The position numbers and the translations under genes are program-made. From Pleurodeles waltl (Eukaryota; Chordata; Amphibia; Caudata; Salamandridae), in NCBI RefSeq assembly GCF_031143425.1, contig NC_090439.1, forward strand, positions 348,558,027 to 348,622,026: a stretch of DNA of 64,000 nt, read 5' to 3'. This document shows, piece after piece, positions 25,101 to 37,100 of this stretch. The notes below the pieces were generated by a model. The model saw only the letters and a list, made by a program, of their open reading frames with translations. It made no database searches and was not told the origin of the DNA. Within the stretch, counting starts at the first letter, position 1. Every line of letters starts with the position of its first letter.

Positions 25101-28100
25101 AATAAGCACGTCTTTTCAGAACTGCATACATTTATATGTTCCTATGTATATCTGAAGCTTCTGTTCTATTGAAATGTTTCCAATGAACAAAACATCTCTG
25201 ACCCATAAAGCAATATTGTGCTACAAAATAAATCACATTATTGCTATCTAGTAATACTGAAAAGTACAGCAAAGTTGAGCCATGCAGTATGCCAAGGACT
25301 GTGTCGCAATAAAGTTTCAAGGCTCTTAAAATCACACAAACACACATCTCAAAGAAATGACACATCCGATGCTTCATAGAGCAAGAATACAAGCCACTGA
25401 CTGGAGTATTAAGCCAGGTAGCAACTCTGAAGCAACGCCGTGACAGCACTTGACTTTCAGATGTTAATAAATAGGAAAATTACAGGAGTTACCTCTTTGT
25501 ACATGGACAACGGAAACTAAATACTCACTTCCTACGGACAGCAGCGTGATCAAATGGCAGCACCAAGTGGCTTCTTAAACTGCTCCCAAAGTGCTGTGCC
25601 CCAGGGAGGATGGTTGGACTATCATCTTGTGCACACTGTGCCTAAAATTAACAGAGGGACAACTTAGTAGGCATTAAACAAATACTCAATATGGACAGAT
25701 CACAATGAAAGTTGTGCAACTGCAATCAAACACAGCCCCTAATTTTTTGTAACTATACCCGCTAATCTCTTAGTCCGCCTGCCTAATTTAGAGACCTTAA
25801 GTATTCTGTTGACAAAGCCCCAGTTCGTTCTGCCTACGTAACACTTGCTCTGATGGCCCAACGGAGTAGATTTAATTGGAGGAAGGACATTACACTATCC
25901 GCCCTATTTAGGGTTGACAATGTGATGCCTTTTTTTCCTGTATGACTGTAAAGAAAATTGTACAGCCTGGATACTGCAGTGACCTAAGCTACACATTAAG
26001 ATATTTGGAACAGAGGTCCCTATGGTAATAATAAGGAAGAAAAGATTATAATTTTTTTTCAAACTTTACATTGCTCAATACTAAGATCATAAAAAATAGA
26101 AAACAGGTAAAATAATTGATTTGTGAGGAATAGAAAGTGCTCGGTGCTCAAAACTTAGTGATATACTTGTGCAAATTACACTATACACAGTATCATCAAG
26201 ATTTAAAAAGTGCCCATAAAAGATGTAGGAAGTTGGCTCTGTATGCACTATTTCAAAGTAAGGAATAGTATGCACAGAGTCCAAGGGTTCCCCTTAGAGG
26301 TAAGATAGTGGCAAAAAGAGATAATACTAATGCTCCATTTTGTGGTAGTGTGGTCGAGCAGTAGGCTTATCAAAGAAGTAGTGTTAAGCATGTGTTGTAC
26401 ATACACACAGGCAATAAATGGGGAACACACACTCAGAGACAATTCCAGGCCAATAGGTTTTGTTATAGAAAAATATATTTTCTTAGTTTATTTTAAGAAC
26501 CACAGGTTCAAGATTTATATGTAATACTTCAAATGAAAGGTATTGCAGATAGGTACTTTAGGAACTTTGAATTAGCAAAATAGCATATATAGTTGTCACA
26601 TAAATCACATATAGCTCTTTTAAAACTAGACAGTGCAATTTTCAACAGTTCTGGGGAGAGTAAGAGTTTGTTAGTTTTTGCAGGTAAGTAAACCACCTAT
26701 GGGGTTCAAGTTTGGGTCCAAGGCAGCCCACCGTTGGGGGTTCAGAGCAACCCCAAAGTCACCACACCAGCAGCTCAGGGCCGGTCAGGTGCAGAGGTCA
26801 AAGTGGTGCCCAAAACGCATAGGCTTCAATGGAGAAGGGGGTGCCCCGGTTCCAGTCTGCCAGCAGGTAAGTACCCGCATCTTCAGAGGGCAGACCAGGG
26901 GGGTTTTGTAGGGCCCCGGGGGGGACACAAGTCCACACAGAAAATACACCCTCAGTGGCACGGGGGCGGCCGGGTGCAGTGTGCAAACAAGCGTTGGGTT
27001 TGTAATAGAAAGCAATGGGAGACCAAGGGGTCTCTTCAGCGATGCAGGCAGGCAAGGGGGGGCTCCTCGGGGTAGCCACCACCTGGGCAAGGGAGAGGGC
27101 CTCCTGGGGGTCACTCCTGCACTGGAGTTCGGATCCTTCAGGTCCTGGGGGCTGCGGGTGCAGAGTCTTTACCAGGCGTCAGGATCTGAGAAGCAGGCAG
27201 TCGCGGTCAGGGGGAGCCTCGGGATTTCCTCTGCAGGCGTCGCTGCGGGGGCTCAGGGGGGGCAACTCTGGCTACTCACGGTCTCGCAGTCGCCAGGGAG
27301 TCCTCCCTGAAGTGATTGTTCTCCGCAAGTCGAGCCGGGGGTGTCGGGTGCAGAGTGCCAAGTCTCACGCTTCCGGCGGGAAACACGAGTTGTTTCAAAG
27401 TTGCTTCTTTGTTGCAAAGTTGCAGTCTTTGGTGAACAGAGCCACTGTCCTCGGGAGTTCTTGGTCCTTCTAGATGCAGGGCAGTCCTCTGAGGCTTCAG
27501 AGGTCGCTGGTCCCTGTGGAAAGCGTCGCTGGAGCAGTGTCTTTAGAAGTGGGGAGACAGGCCGGTAGAGCTGGGGCTAAAGCAGTTGGTGTCCCCGTCT
27601 TCTCTGCAGGGTCTTTCAGCTTAGCAGTCCTCTTCTTCTTAGGTTGCAGGAATCTGAGTTCCTAGGTTCTGGGGAGCCCCTAAATACTGAATTTAGGGGT
27701 GTGTTTAGGTCTGGGACGGCAGTAGCCAATGGCTACTGTCCTTGAGGGTGGCTACACCCTCTTTGTACCTCCTCCCTGAGGGGAGGGGGGCACATCCCTG
27801 TTCCTATTGGGGGAATCCTCCAAAATCAAGATGGAGGATTTCTAAAAGTCAGAGTCACCTCAGCTCAGGACACCTTAGGGGCTGTCCTGACTGGCCAGTG
27901 ACTCCTCCTTGTTTTTCTAATAATCTCTCCTGGACTTGCTGCCAAAAGTGGGGGCTGTGTCCAGGGGGCGGGCATCTCCACTAGCTGGAGTGCCCTGGGG
28001 CATTGTAACACGAAGCCTGAGCCTTTGAGGCTCACTGCTAGGTGTTACAGTTCCTTCAGGAGGGAGGTGTGAAGCACCTCCACACAGAGTAGGCTTTTGT

Positions 28101-31100
28101 TTCTGTCCTCAGAGAGCACAAAGGCCCTCAACACATGGGGTCAGAAACTCGTCTCTCAGCAGCAGGCTGGCACAGACCAGTCAGTCCTGGTCCTGGGGTA
28201 TCTCTAAGATGCCCTCTGTGTGCATTTTTTAATAAATCCAACACTGGCATCAGTGTGGGTTTATTATTCTGAGAAGTTTGATACTAAACTTCCCAGTATT
28301 CAGTGTAGCCATTATGGAGCTGTTGAGTTCGTTTTTACAAGACTCCCAGACCATATACTCTTATGGCTATCCTGCACTTACAATGTCTAAGGTTTTGCTT
28401 AGACACTGTAGGGGCATAGTGCTCATGCACCTATGCCCTCACCTGTGGTATAGTGCACCCTGCCTTAGGGCTGTAAGGCCTGCCAGAGGGGTGACTTACC
28501 TATGCCATAGGCAGTGTGAGGTTGGCATGGCACCCTGAGGGGAGTGCCATGTCGACTTAGTTATTTTCTCCCCACCAGCACACACAAGCTGGCAAGCAGT
28601 GTGTCTGTGCTGAGTGAGGGGTCCCTAGGGTGGCATAGGACATGCTGCAGCCCTTAGAGACCTTCCCTGGCATCAGGGCCCTTGGTCCCAGGGGTACCAG
28701 TTACAAGGGACTTACCTGGGTGCCAGGGTTGTGCCAATTGTGGAGACAATAGTACATTTTAGGTGAAAGAACACTGGTGCTGGGGCCTGGTTAGCAGGGT
28801 CCCAGCACACTTCCCAGTCAAGTCAGCATCAGTATCAGGCACAAAGTGGGGGGTAACTGCAACAGGGAGCCATTTCTTTACACAAGCCCCATCCCCAGCC
28901 CACAGGCCAGGAGACTCAGCCAAAGCTGGGAGAGTCTTCCTAGTCTGTCAGGAGAGGAAGAGTAGAGGAAATAGGCTGGTTTGTTGCAGGGCCTACTCTG
29001 CCTTACATTCTCTTGTTCAGGTCATTCCCTCTGGGGAACTGACCCACTTCCACAGTGATAGGACCTAGTCTGAATTGCCTCGTGTCTGGGTCTTTAATGT
29101 CTCCACCCATTCTCTCTATTTTGGGGTTAGAGGTATCCACCTCTGCTAATCTTATTTTAGCCAGAGTCACCTCTAGCTTACCCAAAGAGGTTACCCAGAG
29201 CTGGAGTAACCCCACCATGACCAACAGGGTCAGGGGGCCTAACTTGCTATTTGGCATGGGGTCAGACCACCATGCCAAGGATAGTGCAGCCATAAAGGCT
29301 AACACCCAGCAGAGGCCACTGACAGCTGTCAGTGCCCAGAACCACACCTTTAGCTCTTCACCTACAAGGGAAGGGGCTAAGTTACAGGCTTCTTTGGGTT
29401 CAGGGTGCCTGTCTGCTGTATTAGAGTGGGGGGTTACCACATCTTGTAGTAAACACCCTTCTTCTACTCTTTCTTCTGTTAGCTGAGGAGCCACCCACTC
29501 AGGCTTAACAGTTGCCTGACTAGCCAGGACTTCTTGTGGGTTAGGTTGGACGTTACCAGTGCCACTTTTGGAGTTCTCCCCTACTGGAGCAGAATCTCCT
29601 TGGCTTGCTGGAACCTTGGCTAAAGGTTGTCCACCCTTCCTACACTGTTTTCTTTTCTTTTTCTTCTGGGGCCTACTTGCATTTACTGCAGAGGCAGCAC
29701 GTCCAGAATCCTTGGGAGAGGACTGGCACTGGACCAGTTCCTCTCTTGGGCTCTAACTAACCTCTGGGTAGTCATTTCCAAGGAGAAAATCAAGGGGGAG
29801 GTCTGTACTGACTACCACCCTTCTCCAGCTAAAAGTCCCACCCACTTCTATGGGCACAAAAGCCACAGGCCTATCAGTGACCCTGTCTGGGCTAACTCTT
29901 ACTCTGGCAGTCTCACCTGGGATGTACTGGTTTGAGAACACCAGCCTGTCATGCACAATAGTGTGACTGGCACAAGTGTCTCTCAGGGCAGTGGCTGGGA
30001 TTCCATTCACCAGTAGGTGGTGGAAGTGTCTACTTCCCTCTGGAATCTCCAACTCACCTGTTGGGCCCTTTTTCCAGTTGAAGGCTATGAAGACCTCCTC
30101 ATCTGAGGAGTCATCCCCAATGGCTACACTGGTCACCCCTGGGATTTTACTAGGGGGGTTGTTTTTGGGACAAGAAGTGTGCTTGGTGTGGTGCCCTGTC
30201 TGTCTACAGTTTTGGCACCATGCCTTAGTGGCATCCCAGTTCTTACCCTGGTACCCACCTTTGTTTTGGGTTGTGTCTTGGGGCCCACCCACCTGATCTG
30301 GTTTTTGGGGGCCTACAGAGGACTCTTTCTCTTTGTCTCTAGTGTCACCCACTTTCTCCTGGGGAGGCTTTGTAACCCCTTTCTTTTGGTCACCCCCAGT
30401 GGAAGTTTTGGTTACTCTAGTCTTGACCCAGTGGTCTGCCTTCTTTCCCAATTCTTGGGGAGAAATTGGACCTAGGTCTACCAGATATTGATGCAACTTT
30501 TCATTGAAGCAGTTACTTAAAATGTGTTCTTTCATAAACAAATTATAAAGCCCAACATAGTCATGCACTTCATTTCCAGTTACCCAACCATCCAGTGTTT
30601 TCACTGAGTTGTCTACAAAATCAAACCAGGTCTGGCTCGAGGATTTTTGAGCCCACTTGAACCTAATTCTATACTCCTCAGTGGAGAATCCAAAGCCCTC
30701 AATCAGGGTAGCCTTCATGAGGTCATAGGATTCTGCATCTTTTCCAGAGAGTGTGAGGAGTCTATCCCTACACTTTCCAGGGAACATTCCCCAAAGGAGA
30801 GCACCCCAGTGAGATCTGTTTACTTTTCTGGTTGCACAAGCCCTCTCAAAAGCTGTGAACCATTTGGTGATGTCATCACCATCTTCATATTTAGTTACAA
30901 TCCCTTTGGGGATTTTTAGCATGTCAGGAGAATCTCTGACCCTATTTATGTTGCTGCCACCATTGATGGGACCAAAACCCACCTCTTGTCTTTCCCTTTC
31001 TATGGCTAGGAGCTGTCTCTCTAAAGCCAATCTTTTGACCAACCCTGCCTAACAGTAGGTCATCTTCACTGAGGCTATCCTCAGTGATTCCAGAGGTGCT

Positions 31101-34100
31101 GGACCCTCCTGTGAGAGAAGCAGCATCTCTGACTATCACATTTGGAGTCAGGGTTTGAGGGACCCTTTTCTCCCTAACTAGGACTGCAGGGGGGAAATTC
31201 TCCTCCACATCACTAGCTTCCTCCTCTGGGAGGTCATCCTCAGAGGGGTTGTTTTTGGCAACCTCTGCCAAGAGCTCCTGGAGCTGTCCTTTGGTAGGGT
31301 TTGATCCAGTTTTTATTTTATTGATTCTGCAGAGAGTCCTTAACTCTGACATCCTAAGACGCAGGTAAGGTGTGAGGTTGAGCTCCACCACTGTCTCTTC
31401 TGCAGTAGACATTATGTTTCTAAAAGTTGGAATACTTTTTAAGAATCTAAAACTATCTCTAGAACTTAATTCAAACTTTTACAAAACTTTTAAACTCTAA
31501 AAGAAATGCTAACAGACACTAACACAAGGCCCTAGCAGGACTTTTAAAAATTTAGAAAAATAGCTTCTAATGACAATTTTTGGAATTTAGTCGTGTGATC
31601 AGGTATTGGCTGAGTAGTCCAGCAAATGCAAAGTCTTGTACACCACCGCTGATCCACCAATGTAGGAAGTTGGCTCTGTATGCACTATTTCAAAGTAAGG
31701 AATAGTATGCACAGAGTCCAAGGATTCCCCTTAGAGGTAAGATATTGGCAAAAAGAGATAATACTAATGCTCTATTTTGTGGTAGTGTGGTCGAGAAGTA
31801 GGCTTATCAAAGGAGTAGTGTTAAGCATTTGTTGTACATACACAAGCAATAAATGAGGAACACACACTCAGAGACAATTCCAGGCCAATAGGTTTCTGTA
31901 TAGAAAAATATATTTTCTTAGTTTATTTTAAGAACCACAGGTTCAAATTTTACATGTAATACTTCAAATGAAAGGTATTGCAGGTAGGTACTTTAGGAAC
32001 TTTGAATAATCAAAATAGCATATACAGTTTTCAAATAAATCACATATAGCTATTTTAAAACTAGACACAGTGCAATTTTCAACAGTTCCTGGGGGGAGTA
32101 AGAGTTAGTTCGTTTTTGCAGGTAAGTAAACCACCTACGGGGTTCAAGTTTGGGTCCAAGGTAGCCCACCGTTGGAGGTTCAGAGCAACCCCAAAGTTAC
32201 CACACCAGCAGCTCAGGGCCGGTCAGGTGCAGAGGTCAAAGTGGTACCCAAAACGCATAGGCTTCAATGGAGAAGGGGGTGCCCCGGTTCCATTCTGCCA
32301 GCAGGTAAGTACCCGTGTCTTCGGAGGGCAGACCAGGGGGGTTTTGTAGGGCACCGGGGGGACACAAGTTAGCACAGAAAGTACACCCTCAGCAGCACGG
32401 GGCGGCCGGGTGCAGTGTGCAAACACACGTCGGGTTTCCAATGGAAATCAATGGGAGACCAAGGGGTCTCTTCAGCGATGCAGGCAGGCAAGGGGGGGCT
32501 CCTCGGGGTAGCCACCACCTGGGCAAGGGAGAGGGCCTCCTGGGGGTCACTCGTGCACTGGAGTTCCGATCTTTCAGGTCCTGGGGGCTGAGGGTGCAGA
32601 GTCTTTAGCAGGCGTTGGGATCTGTGAAACAGGCAGTCGCGGTCAGGGGGAGCCTCAGGATTCCCTCTGCAGGCGTCGCTGTTGGGGTTCAGGGGGGGCA
32701 ACTCTGGCTACTCACAGTCTCGTAGTCGCCGGGGAGTCCTCCCTGAAGTGTTGTTTCTCCACAAGTCGAGCCGGGGGCGTCGGGTGCAGAGTAGCAAGTC
32801 TCACGCTTCCGGCGGGAAACGCAGTTGTTTTAAAGTTGCTCCTTTGAAACAAAGTTGCAGTCTTGGGTGAACAGAGCCGCTGTCCTCGGGAGTTCTTGGT
32901 CCTTCTAGAGCAGGGCAGTCCTCTGAGGATTCAGAGGTCGCTGGTCCCTGGGGAAAGCGTCGCTGGAGCAGTGTCTTTAAAAGTGGGGAGACAGGCCGGT
33001 AGAGCTGGGGCTAAAGCAGTTGGTGTCTCCGTCTTCTCTGCAGGGTTTTTCAGCTTAGCAGTCCTCTTCTTCTTAGGTTGCAGGAATCTGAGTTCCTAGG
33101 TTCTGGGGAGCCCTTAAATACTAAATTTAAGGGCGTGTTTAGGTCTGAAGGGTTAGTAGCCAATGGCTACTAGTCCTGACGGTGGGTACACCTTCTTTGT
33201 GCCTCCTCCCAAGGGGAGGGGGTCACATTCCTATCCCTATTGGGGGAATCCTCCATCTGCAAGATGGAGGATTTCTAAAAGTTATAGTCATCTCAGCTCA
33301 GGAGACCTTAGGGGCTGTCCTGACTGTCTTCCTTGTTATTCTCATTATTTCCTCCGGCCTTGCCGCCAAAAGTGGGGCTGTGGCTGGAGGGGGCGGGCAA
33401 CTCCACTAGCTGGAGTGTCCTGTGGTGCTGTAACAAAGGGGGTGAGCCTTTGAGGCTCACCGCCAGGTGTTACAGTTCCTGCAGGGGGAGGTGTGAAGCA
33501 CCTCCACCCAGTACAGGCTTTGTTACTAGCCACAGAGTGACAAAGGCACTCTCCCCATGTGGCCAGCAACATGTCTCGAGTGTGGCAGGCTGCTAAAACC
33601 AGTCAGCCTACACGCGTAGTTGGTTAAGGATTCAGGGGGCACCTCTAAGGTGCCCTCTGCGGTGTATGTTACAGTAAAATGTACACTGGAATCAGTGTGA
33701 ATTTATTGTGCTGAGAAGTTGATATACCAAACTTCTCAGTTTTCAGTGTAGCCATTATGGTGCTGTGGAGTTCGTGTTTGACAGACTCCCAGACCATATA
33801 CTCTTATGGCTACCCTGCGCTTACAATGTCTAAGGTTTTGCTTAGACACTGTAGGGGCACAGTGCTCATGCACTGGTGCCATCACCTATGGTATAGTGCA
33901 CCCTGACTTAGGGCTGTAAGGCCTGCTAGAGGCGTGACTTATCTATACTGCATAGGCAGTGTGAGGTTGGCATGGCACCCTAAGGGGAGTGCCATGTCGA
34001 CTTACTCGTTTTGTCCCCACTAGCACACACAAGCTGGCAAGCAGTGTGTCTGTGCTGAGTGAGGGGTCCCCAGGGTGGCATAAGACATGCTGCATCCCTT

Positions 34101-37100
34101 AGAGACCTTCCCTGGCATCAGGGCCCTTGGTACCAGGGGTACCAGTTACAAGGGACTTACCTGGATGCCAGGGTGTGCCAATTGTGGAAACAAAAGTACA
34201 GGTTAGGGAAAGAACACTGGTGCTGGGGCCTGGTTAGCAGGCCTCAGCACACTTTCAAATCAAAACTTAACATCAGCCCACGGCAAAAAGTCAGGGGGTA
34301 ACCATGCCAAGGAGGCATTTCCTTACACAACCCCCCCCCCAAACGAAAGAGGATGAGACTAACCTTTCCTAAGAGAGTCTTCATTTTCTAAGTGGAAGAA
34401 CCTGGAAAGGCCATCTGCATTGGCATGGGCAGTCCCAGGTCTGTGTTCCACTATAAAGTCCATTCCCTGTAGGGAGATGGACCACCTCAACAGTTTTGGA
34501 TTTTCACCTTTCATTTGCATCAGCCATCTGAGAGGTCTGTGGTCAGTTTGAACTACAAAGTGAGTACCAAAGAGGTATGGTCTCAGCTTCTTCAGGGACC
34601 AAACCACAGCAAAGGCCTCCCTCTCAATGGCACTCCAACGCTGCTCCCTGGGGAGTAACCTCCTGCTAATGAAAGCAACAGGCTGGTCAAGGCCATCATC
34701 ATTTGTTTGGGACAAAACTGCCCCTATCCCATGTTCAGAGGCATCTGTCTGCACAATGAACTGCTTGGAGTAATCTGGAGCTTTTAGAACTGGTGCTGTG
34801 CACATTGCTTGTTTCAGGGTGTCAAAGGCCTGTTGGCATTCTACAGTCCAGTTTACCTTCTTGGGCATTTTCTTGCAGGTAAGTTCTGTGAGGGCTGTCA
34901 CTATGGATCCATATCCCTTCACAAACCTCCTGTAATACCCAGTCAAGCCATGGAATGCCCTGACTGGAGTCTGGGTTTTTGGAGCTGCCCAGACCAGAAT
35001 AGTCTGGATCTTAGGCTGGAGTGGCTGAACTTGGCCTCCACCTACAAGGTGTCCCAAGTACACCACAGTTCCCTGCCCTATCTGGCATTTGGATGCCTTG
35101 ATAGAGAGGCCTGCTGATTGCAGAGCCTTCAAAACCTTCTTCAGATGGACCAGGTGATCCTGCCAGCTGGAGCTAAAGATAGCAATATCGTCAAGATAAG
35201 CTGCACTAAAGGACTCCAAGCCAGTAAGGACTTGATTCACCAACCTTTGGAAGGTGGCAGGAGCATTCTTTAAACCAAAGGGCATAACAGTAAACTGATA
35301 ATGCCCATCAGGTGTGGAGAATACTGTCTTTTCTTTTGCTCCTGGTGCCATTTTGATTTGCCAGTACCCTGCTGTTAAGTCAAAGGTACTTAAGAATTTG
35401 GCAGCACCTAATTTATCAATCAGTTCATCAGCCCTTGGAATGGGATGGGCATCTGTCTTGGTGACAGAATTAAGGGCCATATGTACAAAAGCTTTTTCCC
35501 ATAGACACAGAATGGGTAAAATCCTTTCGTACATCTGGCCCTAAGTCCTCTGTAGTCCACACAAAACCTCATCTCTCTCTTTCCATCTTTGGTGTGAGGT
35601 TTGGGGACTAAGACCACTGGGCTAGCCCAGGGACTGTCAGAGTGCCAAATGACTCCCAATTCCAGCATCTTGTGGACTTCCACCTTGATGATTTCCTTAA
35701 CTTGGTCAGACTGTCTGAATATTTTGTTTTTGACAGGCATGCTGTCTCCTGTGTCCACATCATGGGTACACAGGTGTGTCTGACCAGGGGTTAGGGAAAA
35801 GAGCTCAGCAAACTGTTGCAGGACCTTCCTGCAGTCAGATTGCTGTTGGCCAGAGAGGGTGTCTGAATAGATCACTCCATCAACTGAACCATCTTTAGGG
35901 TCTGAGGAGAGGAGATAAGGGAGAGGTTCACTCTCAGCTTCCTGGTCCTCATCTGTTACCATCAACAGATTCACATCAGCCCTGTCATGGAAGAGCTTCA
36001 GGCGGTTCACATGGATCACCCTCTTGGGGCTCCTGCTAGTGCCTAGGTCCACCAGGTAGGTGACCTGACTCTTCTTCTCTAGTACTGGGTAAGGGCCACT
36101 CCATTTGTCCTGAAGTGCCCTGGGAGCCACAGGCTCCAGAACCCAGACTTTCTGCCCTGGCTGAAATTCAACCATTGCAGCCTTTTGGTCATACCATAAC
36201 TTCTGGAGCTGTTGGCTGGCCTCAAGGTTTTTACTTGCCTATTTCATGTACTCTGCCATCCTTGAACGTAGGCCAAGTACATAGTCCACTATGTCTTGTT
36301 TAGGCTCATGAAGAGTTCTCTCCCAGCCTTCTTTCACAAGAGCTAGTGGTCCCCTTACAGGGTGGCCAAACAGAAGTTCAAAGGGTGAGAACCCTACTCC
36401 CTTCTGAGGCACCTCTCTGTAAGCGAAAAGCAGACATGGCAAGAGGACATCCCATCTCCTTTTGAGTTTTTCAGGGAGCCCCATGATCATGCCTTTTAAT
36501 GTCTTGTTGAATCTCTCAACAAGGCCATTAGTTTGTGGATGGTAGGGTGTAGTGAATTTATAAGTCACTCCACACTCATTCCACATGTGTTTCCGGTATG
36601 CTGACATGAAGTTGGTATCTCTGTCAGACACCACCTCCTTAGGAAAACCCACTCTGGTAAAGATACCAATGAGGGCCTTGGCTACTGCAGGGGCAGTAGT
36701 CGACCTAAGGGGAATAGCTTCAGGGTATCTAGTAGCATGATCCACTACTACTAGTATGTACATGTTCCCTGAGGCTGTGGGAGGTTCCAGTGGACCCACT
36801 ATGTCCACACCCACTCTTTCAAAGGGGACCCCCACCACTGGAAGTGGAATGAGGGGGGCCTTTGGGTGTCCACCTGTATTACCACTGGCTTGACAGGTGG
36901 TACAGGAGACACAAAACTCCTTGACTTTCTGGGACATGTTGGGCCAGTAGAAATGGTTGACTAGTCTCTCCCACGTCTTGGTTTGTCCCAAATGCCCAGC
37001 AAGAGGAATATCATGGGCTAAGGTCAGTATGAACTCCCTAAACTCCTGAGGCACTACCACTCTCCTAGTGGCACCAGGTTTGGAATCTCTTGCCTCAGTG

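Noticed and set aside
26734..27473. Overlapping GC-rich open frames of 94-153 codons, recurring at 32.2-32.7, 40.0-40.7 and 44.7-45.3 kb
   Set aside because: They sit in the same part of each LTR, appear in several frames on both strands and differ by frame-shifting indels between copies, so they are not conserved proteins.
29003..29494. Retroviral envelope gene in internal region 1
   Set aside because: Two hydrophobic segments are present, but no signal peptide, surface domain, furin-like site or fusion peptide was seen; kept as an unclassified membrane-segment frame.
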